Assembly: GCA_017991595.1 (NCBI GenBank)
Contig: JAGOQJ010000002.1
Coordinates: 1,386-65,385 of the forward strand
DNA length: 64,000 nucleotides
Reading direction: 5' to 3'
From: Candidatus Didemnitutus sp.
Lineage (GTDB): Bacteria > Verrucomicrobiota > Verrucomicrobiia > Opitutales > Opitutaceae
Positions within the stretch are counted from its first letter, which is position 1. Each line of letters opens with the position of its first letter. A program made the translations under genes and the position numbers. Shown piece after piece: positions 38,718-47,797 of the stretch. The notes beneath the pieces are model-generated. The model did no database searches and had not been told where the DNA came from. It was given only the letters and a program-made list of their open reading frames with translations.

Positions 38718-38927
38718 TTGAACACCACAACTGTCGGATACGTTAATCCTAACGGGCAAAGAGTGGTTCGCAGAACAGATATGCCCGGGACGGATCATCT
38801 CCAGAAAATCTACGTGCTCCACTGCACGAACTGTAACACCACTTACGGTGCAAATGGGTCAGACATACATCTCCGGAAATGTCCGCACTGTCAGAATGGT
38901 GCCAAAGGTCTGAAGTTCGAAACATGA
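38718..38927 (+). CDS. Small zinc-ribbon protein
   Basis: The 69-residue protein has two CxxC knuckles (LHCTNCNTTYGANGSDIHLR, then KCPHCQNGAKG). The GANGSDIHxRKCPxCQ core is, to my recollection, a widespread uncharacterised family. The frame begins at a TTG 2 bases after the nadE stop; no ATG precedes the conserved part (the first internal one, at 38781, would cut the N-terminus), so the start is uncertain. Third codon positions are much richer in A and T than in neighbouring genes, a sign of recent arrival. Function unknown. Confidence 0.6.
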   Translation: MNTTTVGYVNPNGQRVVRRTDMPGTDHLQKIYVLHCTNCNTTYGANGSDIHLRKCPHCQNGAKGLKFET

Positions 38928-38937
38928 GGAGACGAAC

Positions 38938-38967
38938 CGCTAATCTGCGCTAATCGACGCTGATTTT
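38938..38967 (+). repeat. Three tandem 10-bp units before the GxxExxY gene
   Basis: CGCTAATCTG, CGCTAATCGA and CGCTGATTTT follow each other without gaps and end one base before the ATG at 38969. The 10-bp spacing is close to one helical turn. No Shine-Dalgarno site is present in or after the array. Confidence 0.6.
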
Positions 38968-38968
38968 T

Positions 38969-39385
38969 ATGAGCACCGAGCCGATGCAGCAGGAAGGATA
39001 TGACTTCATGGCTGCAGCCTTTGCCGTCTATAACGAGCTCGGCAACGGCTATACGGAGGATGTCTACCAGGAAGCCTTGGAACTGGAGCTCACGGAGAGG
39101 GCGATGCCGTTTCAATCGCAGGCCGAGTTGACCATTTGCTACCGAGGCCGCCCTTTGCGCAGGAGATTTCGCCCGGACTTGGTCGTTTGTGAAGGTCTCG
39201 TCGTGGAGCTAAAGGCCGTCGCCGCCCTTGCGCCCGAGCACGAAGCGCAGGTGTTGAACTATCTCAAGGCGACCGGTAAGCCGGTTGGATATCTGGTCAA
39301 TTTCGGGCATCGCGAAAAACTCGAATGGAAACGCTTTGCCCGGACCCGAAAGATTAGCGTCAATGAGCGAAAATCAGCGGTTTAA
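38969..39385 (+). CDS. GxxExxY protein (PD-(D/E)XK-fold)
   Basis: The 138-residue protein has the signature [17 protein letters not shown] (the GxxExxY motif) and a PD-(D/E)XK-like core: [18 protein letters not shown]. The family is broadly distributed, often in variable positions, and is presumed to be a nuclease or nucleic-acid-binding fold, but no activity is firmly established to my knowledge. It lies between a foreign-looking zinc-ribbon gene and hemL, with moderately AT-shifted codon use. The start follows the tandem 10-bp array directly. Confidence 0.85.
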   Translation: MSTEPMQQEGYDFMAAAFAVYNELGNGYTEDVYQEALELELTERAMPFQSQAELTICYRGRPLRRRFRPDLVVCEGLVVELKAVAALAPEHEAQVLNYLKATGKPVGYLVNFGHREKLEWKRFARTRKISVNERKSAV

Positions 39386-39389
39386 AAAC

Positions 39390-40670
39390 ATGTCTCCCAC
39401 TTCCGACCAACTCTTCGAACGCGCCAAGCAACTCATCCCCGGCGGCGTGAATTCCCCCGTCCGCGCCTTCCGCTCCGTCGGCGGTGCGCCGTTCTTCACG
39501 CGTTCTGCGCAGGGTGCGACGCTCACGACGGTCGACGGGCGCGAGCTCATCGACTTCGTCTGCACTTGGGGGCCGGCCATTCACGGGCACAACCACCCGC
39601 GCATCAAAGCCGCGCTCGCCGCCGCGCTCGAACGCGGCACCTCCTTCGGCACGCCCAATCCGCTCGAGGTCGAGATGGCCGAGTTGATCGTCCAATTTTT
39701 CCCCTCGATCCAGAAGGTCCGCATGTGCTCAAGCGGCACCGAGGCGACCATGTCCGCCATCCGCCTCGCGCGCGGCTTCACGAAGCGTGACAAGATCATC
39801 AAGTTCGCCGGCTGCTACCACGGGCACAGCGACTCGCTGCTCGTCGCCGCTGGCTCCGGCGCGCTCACACATGGCAACCCTGACAGCGCCGGCGTCCCGG
39901 CCGCTTTCGCTCGCGAGACGATTGTCCTGCCCTACAACGACACCGCGGCGCTCGACGCCGCCTTCGCCGCCAATCCCGACGCGATCGCCTGCATCATCCT
40001 CGAGCCCTACATCGGCAACGTCGGCTTCATCAAGCCGGACCCGGGCTACCTCCAGTATGTGCGCCAGATCACGGCGGCGCACGGCACCGTGCTCATCTTC
40101 GACGAGGTCATGACCGGCTTCCGCCTCGCGCGCGGCGGCGTGCAGGAACTGGAAAAAATCACGCCCGACCTCACCACGCTCGGCAAAATCATCGGCGGTG
40201 GCCTGCCGGTCGGCGCCTTCGGCGGTCGCGCCGACATCATGGATCACCTCGCACCGCTCGGCCCGGTCTATCAAGCCGGCACCTTGAGCGGCAACCCGCT
40301 GGCCATGGCCGCTGGCATCGAGTCGCTCAAGATGCTCGCGGAGTTCAATCCCTACCCGCGTCTCGACGCGCTGGGCCGGCAGGTCGTCAGCGCCGCCCGC
40401 TCCGCCGCCGCCCGCAAGGGCCTGCCGCTCCAAGCGCCGCAAGTCGGCTCCATGTTCAGCCTTTTCTTCACGCCCACGCCGGTCCGCGACATGCCCACGG
40501 CACTGACCTCCGACGCGAAGCTCTTCGGCAAGTTCTTCCACGCCTGCCTCGCTGGCGGCGTTTACCTGCCGCCGAGCGCCTACGAGTCGTGGTTCCTCAG
40601 CACGGCGCACGAGGGCCGGGCCATTGAGCGCGCTTGCGAAACCATCACAAAGGCCATTGAGTCGCTTTAA
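39390..40670 (+). CDS. hemL: Glutamate-1-semialdehyde 2,1-aminomutase
   Basis: The 426-residue PLP enzyme converts glutamate-1-semialdehyde to 5-aminolevulinate, feeding tetrapyrrole synthesis by the C5 route. [47 protein letters not shown] and the PLP Lys in [18 protein letters not shown] are all present. ATG 39390 (MSPTSDQLF) gives normal length; an in-frame ATG at 39363 would overlap the GxxExxY gene. Neither has a Shine-Dalgarno site. Confidence 0.96.
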   Translation: MSPTSDQLFERAKQLIPGGVNSPVRAFRSVGGAPFFTRSAQGATLTTVDGRELIDFVCTWGPAIHGHNHPRIKAALAAALERGTSFGTPNPLEVEMAELIVQFFPSIQKVRMCSSGTEATMSAIRLARGFTKRDKIIKFAGCYHGHSDSLLVAAGSGALTHGNPDSAGVPAAFARETIVLPYNDTAALDAAFAANPDAIACIILEPYIGNVGFIKPDPGYLQYVRQITAAHGTVLIFDEVMTGFRLARGGVQELEKITPDLTTLGKIIGGGLPVGAFGGRADIMDHLAPLGPVYQAGTLSGNPLAMAAGIESLKMLAEFNPYPRLDALGRQVVSAARSAAARKGLPLQAPQVGSMFSLFFTPTPVRDMPTALTSDAKLFGKFFHACLAGGVYLPPSAYESWFLSTAHEGRAIERACETITKAIESL

Positions 40671-40704
40671 CCTAAGAAACGGCGTCCGCCGCCGTTGGGG
40701 TTAA
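40667..40704 (+). repeat. Nested dyad between hemL and the S55-like gene
   Basis: The inner arms AACGGCG (40678-40684) and CGCCGTT (40690-40696) have a 5-base loop; the outer arms TTAACC (40667-40672) and GGTTAA (40699-40704) include the hemL stop codon. No T-run follows, so it is not a standard terminator. It could be a processing or regulatory hairpin ahead of the gene at 40712. Confidence 0.4.
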
Positions 40705-40711
40705 CGTCTCA

Positions 40712-42511
40712 ATGAAGTTCCTGCGTCTCCCGCTCGCCCTCCTCGCCGTCGCTTGCGCCGCGGCTGCGGCTGTCGCCCAGCCGGCGGACGCGCCGGTGTT
40801 GCCGCTCGACGAACTTCAGCCGGGCATGAAGGGCGAGGTTTGGACCGTCTTTCGAGGACGCGACTCGGAGTCCTTTCAAGTGGAGGTGAAGGGCGTGCTG
40901 CGCAACGCGCTCGGTCCGGGCAAGAGCCTCATCCTTTGCGAACTCACCGACCCGCGCGTGCAGCCGATGGGCGCCGTTGCAGGCATGAGCGGGAGTCCGC
41001 TCTATATCGGGGGCCGGTTGGCCGGCGTGTTGTCTTACCAGATCCAACGCTTCGAGACGGTGCGCTATGCAGGCTTCACGCCGATCGCGGATATGCTTGA
41101 GGTCAGCGCGCTGCCGGCGACGCGTCCTGCGCCGGCTTCGCCGCTGCCGATTCCGGTGCGCAGCGAGCGCCAAGCGGATAACTCCACGCAATCCGCCCGC
41201 GCCATCCCGGCCCCGCCCGGTGCCGATTTCCAACCCTTCGCCCCGGTCTTCTCGATCGGCGGCATTTCCCCACAGGTGGCCGCGCTGATGGCGCCGCAAT
41301 TCGCGGCGCTCGGCCTGAACGCCGTCGCGCTCGGTGGCAATCTCGGCAACACCGCTGCCGAACCGCTCGCCACCGCGTTGCCGGAACTCAAACCGGGCGG
41401 CGTGGTCGCCGCGGCGCTGGCCGTGGGCGACATCACCATGGCCGCCGGCGGCACCGTCTCCCATGTCGACGGCAACCGCGTGCTCGCGTTCGGTCATCCG
41501 CTCATGACGCTCGGCGCCACCGAGGTTCCGATGGCGGAAGCCGAGATCGTCGCGATTCTCCCGAGCTCGCTGAACTCGATCAAGGTGAGCAACACCGGGC
41601 GCGTCATCGGCGCCTTCAGTCAGGATCGACTCTCCGGCATCTACGGCGAGATCGGGCGCATGCCGCGCCTCGTGCCGGTCGAGATCAGCCTGCCCGCGCG
41701 CCTGAACCGCCAGAACCTGAAATTCTCCGTCGTGCAGCACGAGATGCTGTTGCCCGCCATCGCCGCCACCGGTCTGACGCAGGCCGTCATCGGCTCCAAC
41801 GAAGCCGGTCTCACGCGTGGATTCCGCCTGCGCGCCAGCGTAGAATACGCCGGTCGCGCCCCGGTTGAGTTCAGCCAGCTTTATCCCGGTCCGCAGGGCT
41901 TCACGCAGGGCGTCGCCGAGGTCACGGCCACGTTGCAGCAGTGGCTGTTCAATCCTTACGAGCGCACCTTCCCCGAGCGCATCCGCTTTTCCGTCGAGGA
42001 GACGGCGGACACGCCCGTGGGCTACGTCGAGGTCTTCCAGGTCTCGCGCACGCAGGCGGCGCCGGGCGAGACGCTCATGGCCTCGGTCAACTGGCGCGGC
42101 TTTCAAGCGGAGAAGTTCAACGAGACCTTCACGATCCCCGTGCCCGCGGATTGGACCGGCCGTCAGCTGGAGATCGTGCTCGCGACCGGCAGTCAGCTCG
42201 ATGAACTCGCCGGCCGCCCACGCTCCCTCGGTGTGCACCAGCTGCGCAACTTCGACGAATACCTCGGCATGTTGCGCGACGAGCGACCGACCGACGGCCT
42301 TTATCTCGCCGTGGTCGAGCGCGCGACGCTGTTTACCGACCAGACTGCGCGCACGGTGGAACTGCCCGGCTCCTTCGAGCGCATCGCCCGTGGCACGGAC
42401 GCCGCCCGCTACCAAAGCCGTGCGGCCGCGGTCGTGCTCTGGGAACGGCACGTGCTGCCGGGCCGTCTCTTCAACACGAATCTCCGTCGCCCGCTGCAGG
42501 TGACGGATTAG
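40712..42511 (+). CDS. SpoIVB-like (S55) exported serine peptidase-domain protein
   Basis: The 599-residue protein has a signal peptide (LPLALLAVACAAAAAVAQ). Residues about 30-130 form an S55-type domain (LQPGMKGEVWTVFRG; nucleophile Ser in AGMSGSPLYIGGRLAGVLSY). A second part includes GNRVLAFGHPLMTLG, the conserved block of SpoIVB-type proteins, followed by a large beta-rich C-terminal region. In sporulating Firmicutes SpoIVB is a signalling protease; this organism type does not make such spores, so the role is unknown. It heads an exported set with the next two genes (gaps of 45 and 9 bases). Confidence 0.78.
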   Translation: MKFLRLPLALLAVACAAAAAVAQPADAPVLPLDELQPGMKGEVWTVFRGRDSESFQVEVKGVLRNALGPGKSLILCELTDPRVQPMGAVAGMSGSPLYIGGRLAGVLSYQIQRFETVRYAGFTPIADMLEVSALPATRPAPASPLPIPVRSERQADNSTQSARAIPAPPGADFQPFAPVFSIGGISPQVAALMAPQFAALGLNAVALGGNLGNTAAEPLATALPELKPGGVVAAALAVGDITMAAGGTVSHVDGNRVLAFGHPLMTLGATEVPMAEAEIVAILPSSLNSIKVSNTGRVIGAFSQDRLSGIYGEIGRMPRLVPVEISLPARLNRQNLKFSVVQHEMLLPAIAATGLTQAVIGSNEAGLTRGFRLRASVEYAGRAPVEFSQLYPGPQGFTQGVAEVTATLQQWLFNPYERTFPERIRFSVEETADTPVGYVEVFQVSRTQAAPGETLMASVNWRGFQAEKFNETFTIPVPADWTGRQLEIVLATGSQLDELAGRPRSLGVHQLRNFDEYLGMLRDERPTDGLYLAVVERATLFTDQTARTVELPGSFERIARGTDAARYQSRAAAVVLWERHVLPGRLFNTNLRRPLQVTD

Positions 42512-42556
42512 TTCAGCGGATCCTCTCCGCGTGCGCGCGCGGGCCTTTCCTTTCTC

Positions 42557-44842
42557 ATGCGTCTTCCCTTTTGCCTCGCCCTGCTTCTCGGCTCATGCGC
42601 TGCGCTGCCGGCCGCCCCGCTCTCCAAGCAACTTGACATCGACTTCTACCGCGAAGCGCCCAACCGCAACCTGAAGGGGGTCGCGGTGCGCTCCGACGGC
42701 CGGCTGCTCGATGGCCCGATCGTGCGCGACTTGTCGGGCACCGTGTCGGCCGATCTCTGGTGGACGTTGACGCCCGCCGCCGAAGGCGATGCGTGGCTGC
42801 TCGGCACCGGACCGGAGGGCAAGGTGTTCCGCGTCACGCTCGCGGAAAAAGAAGGCGTCCAAGCCGAGCTCGCGGCCGATCTCGAGGCGACGCACGTGTT
42901 CGCCCTCGCCGTCCTGCCGGATGGCAGCTTCCTCGCCGGCACGTCGCCGCAAGGCACGCTCACGCTCGTGCGGGGTGGCAAGCCGGTCGCTTCCGTGCTG
43001 CTGCCGGTGGACTCGATCCTCGATCTCCTCGTGCTGCCCGGCGACCAGCCGACCGTCTTGGTCGCGACCGGAAATCCCGGCCGCATCTACCGCGTCGATC
43101 TCGCGCAATTCACCGCGGCCGGCGAAGGCAAGGAGCGCCTGGCCGATGCCGCCGCTCTGAGTCAGGCCGGCATCTCGCTCCTCGGGGAGATTCGCGATCG
43201 CAATGTTCGCCGGCTGCTCCGGCTCAGTGACGGTCGCATCATCGCCGGCTCGGCGCCGCGCGGCAACGTTTACGCTTTCAACGCCGAAGGCGGCGCGCCC
43301 CGGCTCTTGCTCGAGAATCGCGAAGCTGAAGTCACCGACCTCATCGCGGCGCCCGACGCGCGCGGTTTCTACGCCGCGCTGACCATCGCTGCGGCTACCG
43401 GCGAGGCTCGCGTCAGCCGCGCCGCGACACCCGTCGCGCTCACGCCCAAGCCCGGCGCCGAGCCGCCTGTCGAACCCGCGCCCGACGCGGAATCGCGCCC
43501 GGAACGTTTCACGGGTCGCGGTCAACTCGTGTGGTTCCCTGCTTCGGGCCTGCCCGAGACGGTGGTTAGTCGCAGCAACCTCGCCTTCTACCGGCTGGCG
43601 TGGCACACGGCGGAGTCCCGTGCGTGGCTCCTCATCAGCGGTGGCGAGCAAGGCGAACTGCTCGCCTACGATCCGGCGGAGCGACGCAGCGTGAATCTCG
43701 GCGCCTCCACCTCCGCGCAAGTCAACGCGATCGCCCCGCTCCCCGGCGCGTCCGGCCGCTTCCTGCTCTTGCGCAACAACGCCACGGGTTTGTCAGAACT
43801 GGCTTTCGGTGCGGCCGCGACGCGCTTGATCGAGACGCGCAAGCTCGACCTCGGCGTGCCGGCCGAGATCGGCCAATTGCGTTTCGCGCAGGCCGCGCCA
43901 CCCACCGGCGAAGGCGTGAGCGTCGCCCTGCGGACGAGTTTTGGCAGCGATGAACTCGAAGGCTGGAGCGACTGGACCGACCTGCGTCCGCAGGACGGCG
44001 GCTGGTTCGCTCCCGGTCTGCTCGGCCGCTACGTGCAGGTGCGCGTGCAACTCGCCGCCGGCGCCGCCACGCCCGTCGTCGAGCGCGCGACGCTGCACTA
44101 TCTGCCGCAGAATCGCCGCCCGCAGCTGACTGATTTCCGCGTCTTTCCGGCCAATCTCGGTCTCATTCCGGCGCCCGAGCCGGCCGCGAATCCGGCTTCC
44201 ACGCTCGGGCAATACCTCAACCCGAACCCGCGCGAGAACGCCGAACCCGATGGCCGCCGTCGCACCGCTCTGCTCAACAGCCAGCTCGTGCCCCAGCCGG
44301 GCGCGCAATTCATCTTCTGGACTTTGACCGATCCCGATGACGACAACGTCGTCGCGACCTTCGCCATCGCTCCTGCCGGCACCGAGGATTGGAGCGACCT
44401 CGCGATCGACACCGCCGATCCCTACGTGCAATTCGACATCTCCCACCTCGCCGAGGGCCGCTACCGCACGCGCCTCACCGCTCGCGAGATCGGGCCGCGC
44501 CCGGCCGAGCAGCGCCTGCGCTACACCTTCGAGACGGAGGGCCTGGTCGTCGATCGCACCGCGCCGCAGATCCTCGCGTCCGATGCGACGCGCGTCGACG
44601 GCGTGTGGCGGATTCGCCTCGAGAGTGTGGATGCGCTCAGCGCGCTGGAAGGCGCCGAATTCATCCTCAACAACGGCGCCCGCGCCACCATCGAGCATCC
44701 CGCAGACGGCATCCTCGACAGCCAGCGCGAGACCTTCGTCGCCGAATTCACGGTCGCCCAAGCCGCCGCCGCGACCTCCGTCGAGATTGTCGTTTACGAC
44801 AAGGCCGGCAACAGCGCCGCCCGCCGGCTCAGCCTGAACTGA
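42557..44842 (+). CDS. Large exported beta-propeller protein
   Basis: The 761-residue protein has a signal peptide (MRLPFCLALLLGSCAALPAA). About residues 40-430 hold beta-propeller-like repeats (AVLPDGSFLAGTSPQGTL, VLVATGNPGRIYRVD, RLSDGRIIAGSAPRGNVYAF), reminiscent of strictosidine-synthase or NHL-type blades. From about 430 on there are Ig-like beta domains (FIFWTLTDPDDDNVVATFAI; VEIVVYDKAGNSAARRL). No catalytic motif is recognised. It follows the S55-like gene and may be its partner or substrate, judged by position only. Confidence 0.65.
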   Translation: MRLPFCLALLLGSCAALPAAPLSKQLDIDFYREAPNRNLKGVAVRSDGRLLDGPIVRDLSGTVSADLWWTLTPAAEGDAWLLGTGPEGKVFRVTLAEKEGVQAELAADLEATHVFALAVLPDGSFLAGTSPQGTLTLVRGGKPVASVLLPVDSILDLLVLPGDQPTVLVATGNPGRIYRVDLAQFTAAGEGKERLADAAALSQAGISLLGEIRDRNVRRLLRLSDGRIIAGSAPRGNVYAFNAEGGAPRLLLENREAEVTDLIAAPDARGFYAALTIAAATGEARVSRAATPVALTPKPGAEPPVEPAPDAESRPERFTGRGQLVWFPASGLPETVVSRSNLAFYRLAWHTAESRAWLLISGGEQGELLAYDPAERRSVNLGASTSAQVNAIAPLPGASGRFLLLRNNATGLSELAFGAAATRLIETRKLDLGVPAEIGQLRFAQAAPPTGEGVSVALRTSFGSDELEGWSDWTDLRPQDGGWFAPGLLGRYVQVRVQLAAGAATPVVERATLHYLPQNRRPQLTDFRVFPANLGLIPAPEPAANPASTLGQYLNPNPRENAEPDGRRRTALLNSQLVPQPGAQFIFWTLTDPDDDNVVATFAIAPAGTEDWSDLAIDTADPYVQFDISHLAEGRYRTRLTAREIGPRPAEQRLRYTFETEGLVVDRTAPQILASDATRVDGVWRIRLESVDALSALEGAEFILNNGARATIEHPADGILDSQRETFVAEFTVAQAAAATSVEIVVYDKAGNSAARRLSLN

Positions 44843-44851
44843 ACGTTTCCC

Positions 44852-45760
44852 ATGCGCCACGCCCGCTCACATCCTCGCAGCCCCAGTCGCGTCGCCGCGA
44901 CCACTGCCTGCCTGTTAGCGCTGCAGCTCGCGGTCGGCGCGTCGGAGACCGAATCCAACGCCGCCGCGCGCCCGCCGGCCACGCCGACTTACACGCGGTC
45001 GGGAGCCGACTTGGTGGCGAGTGCGGAGCGGATTCTCTACAAGCGCACGCCGCAGGAGGATCTGCACCTTCATGTGCTCCGGCCTGCCGGCGCGTCCTCG
45101 GAGCCCTTGCCCGCCATCGTGTATTTTTCCGGCGGCGGTTGGGTCACCGAAAATGTCGAGGGGCAGATTCCGGTGGCGGCCTGGTTCCGCGATCACGGCA
45201 TCATCGCCATCACAGCGGAGTATCGCGTGCGTTCGCGTTCCGGCACCACGCCGGTCGAGTGCGTGCGCGATGCGCGTTCCGCTGTGCGCTATGTGCGGGC
45301 TCACGCGCGCGAACTCGGCATCGACCCCGCGCGCATCATCGTCGCCGGCGGCTCGGCTGGCGGCCATATCGCCGCCAGCACGGTGCTGCCGACCGGCGAC
45401 GAACCCGGTGAGGATGTCGGTGTCAGTTGCCGCGCGGATGCGCTCGTGCTGCACAATCCCGTGCTCGGCGAGGGCTTCGGGCGCGAGTTTTTCGCCGAGC
45501 ACCCCGAGCTGTCCCCGCTGCGCGGTGTGACTGCGGATTGGCCTCCGACCATCCTCTCCTGTGGCACGAAGGATCCGCTGACGCCGCATGAAGTGGCGGT
45601 CAAATTCACGGCCGCCATGCAGGACGCGGGCAACGTCTGCGAACTCATCACGGTGCCGGAGGCCGGCCATTCCTGCGATTGGCCGGTCAGCAATCCGAAT
45701 TTCCTCCCCACCCTGCAGCGCATGACCGCGTTTCTGCGCGAGCAGGGCCTCATGCCCTGA
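44852..45760 (+). CDS. Exported alpha/beta hydrolase (BD-FAE/HSL-type esterase)
   Basis: The 302-residue protein has an N-terminal signal-like segment (VAATTACLLALQLAVG). The oxyanion region is IVYFSGGGWVTENVEG, the nucleophile Ser lies in VAGGSAGGHIAAST, the acid in SCGTKDPLTP and the catalytic His in VPEAGHSCDWP. This pattern fits carbohydrate- or feruloyl-type esterases of the HSL/BD-FAE group. It starts 9 bases after the propeller gene, hence in the same exported set. Substrate not readable. Confidence 0.83.
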   Translation: MRHARSHPRSPSRVAATTACLLALQLAVGASETESNAAARPPATPTYTRSGADLVASAERILYKRTPQEDLHLHVLRPAGASSEPLPAIVYFSGGGWVTENVEGQIPVAAWFRDHGIIAITAEYRVRSRSGTTPVECVRDARSAVRYVRAHARELGIDPARIIVAGGSAGGHIAASTVLPTGDEPGEDVGVSCRADALVLHNPVLGEGFGREFFAEHPELSPLRGVTADWPPTILSCGTKDPLTPHEVAVKFTAAMQDAGNVCELITVPEAGHSCDWPVSNPNFLPTLQRMTAFLREQGLMP

Positions 45761-45856
45761 GCTGCCACCGGTTCTCGCGCCCGGTGGCGCGCGAAATCGG
45801 GTGCTTGGCGCGCTATTCGCTCCCCATTTTGCCGCGGTCCGTCATCGTGCGGAGAC

Positions 45857-46708
45857 ATGGCTCTCCTCGGCAAACTCAACCGGCTCCGCATCGTGCGCTT
45901 CGCAGCGCCGGGCTATTATCTGGATGGCGGCAGCCACGGGGAGATTCTCCTGCCGGCCCGCTACATCCCCGCGGGCAAAGTGCCCGGCGATGAACTGGAG
46001 GCGGTGGTCTATCGCGACACCGAAGACCGGCTCGTCGCGACCACGGACCGGCCCCGCGCTTACGCCGACGAATTCGCCGCGTTGCGCGTGGTGAGCCTCA
46101 CGCCGCGCATCGGCGTGTTCCTCGATTGGGGTCTCGAAAAGGATCTGCTGCTGCCGATCCGCGAGATGTCCGGACCGTTGCAACCAGGCGACAAGGCGGT
46201 CGTGCTCGTGCGGGTCGATCCGCACACCGACCGTTTGATCGCCACGGCGCGCTTCAACCGCTTCCTCGATCAGACGCCCGCGCGTTACCACGAGGGCGAA
46301 TCCGTGCGTCTGCTCGTCGCGAGTCGCAGCCCCATCGGCTACAACATGGTCGTGAACAATGCGCATCGCGGTCTGCTTTACCACACGGAGCTCGCCGGCG
46401 GAGCGCTGGAACTCGGCCAAGTCGTCGAGGGCTACGTGCGCGCCATCCGTCCTGACGGGAAACTCGATCTCGCCTTGGGCAAGGCCGGCTACCGCCGGGT
46501 CGCAGAGCTCACGGATCGCATCATCGCCGCGCTAGAAGCGGCGCCCGGCGGCCACTTGCCCTATGGCGACAACAGCATCCCCGAGGAAATCCGCGACGCT
46601 TTCGGCGTGAGCAAGAAGGCGTTCAAGCAGGCCATCGGCGCCCTTTACCGCGACCGCCGCATCGTAATCGAGTCGACCGGCATCCGGCTCGTGACGCCGA
46701 ATACGTGA
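45857..46708 (+). CDS. CvfB-like S1-domain RNA-binding protein
   Basis: The 283-residue protein has tandem S1-like OB folds (residues about 5-65; GVFLDWGLEKDLLLPIREM at about 92-110; then MVVNNAHRGLLYHTEL and GQVVEGYVRAIRPDGKLDLA) and a C-terminal winged helix (IRDAFGVSKKAFKQAIGALY). This order matches CvfB/YitL proteins, which bind RNA; CvfB affects virulence gene expression in Staphylococcus aureus. Here the role is unknown. It is followed by an inverted repeat that may end transcription from both sides. Confidence 0.85.
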   Translation: MALLGKLNRLRIVRFAAPGYYLDGGSHGEILLPARYIPAGKVPGDELEAVVYRDTEDRLVATTDRPRAYADEFAALRVVSLTPRIGVFLDWGLEKDLLLPIREMSGPLQPGDKAVVLVRVDPHTDRLIATARFNRFLDQTPARYHEGESVRLLVASRSPIGYNMVVNNAHRGLLYHTELAGGALELGQVVEGYVRAIRPDGKLDLALGKAGYRRVAELTDRIIAALEAAPGGHLPYGDNSIPEEIRDAFGVSKKAFKQAIGALYRDRRIVIESTGIRLVTPNT

Positions 46709-46752
46709 AGCGAGTTCGGCGTCTGGGTTGTTACCCTACGGACATTTTGCGT

Positions 46753-46775
46753 GCGGCGATCGGGACGATCGCCGC
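46753..46775. terminator. Inverted repeat between convergent genes
   Basis: GCGGCGATCG and CGATCGCCGC form a perfect 10-bp stem with a 3-base loop in the 105-base gap between the CvfB-like gene and the recombinase gene. There is no T-run on either strand, so termination is only a possibility. Confidence 0.4.
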
Positions 46776-46813
46776 TACCTCGCCGAACCGATTTTTCCGA
46801 CAGCGAAAACCGC

Positions 46814-47767
46814 TCACGCGCGCGGATGCGCTTTGGCGTAGATCTGCTGCAGTCGCGCCACGCTCGTGTGCGTGTAGATTTGCGTCGTGGCGAGGTTGGC
46901 GTGGCCGAGCAGCTCCTGCACGGCGCGCAGGTCCGCGCCGGAATTGAGCAGGTGCGTCGCGTAGGAGTGGCGCAGCTTGTGCGGCGAGAGATCCATCGGC
47001 AGATCCGCGAGCGCGAGGTAGCGCTTCACCAGCAGTTGCACCGCGCGCACGGTCAGGCGTTTCTGCGCCGGCGTGACCAGCACCGCATCGTCCGGACCGG
47101 TGCGGCGCGCGAATTGGTCGCGGAATTTCTCCAACACCGCCACGGCCACGCGTCCGAGCGGGCAGATGCGTTCCTTGCGGCCCTTGCCCAGCACGCGCGC
47201 GCTGCCCGCAGCCAGATCGACGGACCCGTAGTTCAGCGCGACGAGCTCGCTGACACGCAGCCCGCCGCCGTAGAGCAGCTCGAGCACGAGGCGGTCGCGC
47301 CAGGCGGTGAAAGCATCGATCGTTTGATTCTCCAGCAAGCGTGTCGGCCCGCGCAGCAACAGGTCGACCTGCGACTCGGTGAGGAATTTCGGCAACGCCC
47401 GCTGCAGCTTGGGCAGCGGCACCCCGGTGAAGGGATTGCGCGGCACCTTGCCGCGCCGCTGCCAGTAACGGAAGAAAGTGCGGAGGCCCGAGACGTGATT
47501 GTGCAGCGTGCGGCGACTGAAGCGGCGCTGGCCTTCGATCACGAAGTCGCGCATGTCGCGAGGACCGAGCGCGGCGATACCGCGCTCCCAGCGTCCGCCG
47601 GCTTGCGCCCAACGATGGAAATCCTCGAAGGCCTGCCGGTAGTTGCGGACGGTGTAGGCGGAGTAGCGGCGCTCCTTGCCGAGGTGGGCCAGAAACGGCT
47701 CCAGCCACTCGGCCGCGACCGCCTCCGGGAGCGGAGCTGGCACGGACGGGCGAGAGGCGTCACTCAT
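46814..47767 (-). CDS. XerC/XerD-type tyrosine recombinase
   Basis: The 317-residue protein has an N-terminal SAM-like core-binding domain (FLAHLGKERRYSAYTVRNYR) and a catalytic domain with Arg in GGLRVSELVAL, Lys in GKGRKERICPL, HKLRHSYATHLL, LLGHANLATTQIYTH and its terminal Tyr. Length and lack of extensions suggest chromosome-dimer resolution (Xer) rather than a phage integrase. XerC and XerD cannot be separated by eye. No dif-like site was located. It faces away from MazG by 30 bases. Confidence 0.9.
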   Translation of the reverse strand: MSDASRPSVPAPLPEAVAAEWLEPFLAHLGKERRYSAYTVRNYRQAFEDFHRWAQAGGRWERGIAALGPRDMRDFVIEGQRRFSRRTLHNHVSGLRTFFRYWQRRGKVPRNPFTGVPLPKLQRALPKFLTESQVDLLLRGPTRLLENQTIDAFTAWRDRLVLELLYGGGLRVSELVALNYGSVDLAAGSARVLGKGRKERICPLGRVAVAVLEKFRDQFARRTGPDDAVLVTPAQKRLTVRAVQLLVKRYLALADLPMDLSPHKLRHSYATHLLNSGADLRAVQELLGHANLATTQIYTHTSVARLQQIYAKAHPRA

Positions 47768-47797
47768 GCGGGGAATGCGCGGAGCGGCGGCGCGGGT

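Noticed and set aside
46814..47767. Phage integrase marking a prophage
   Set aside because: Xer-like length, housekeeping neighbours, no attachment repeats or phage genes.
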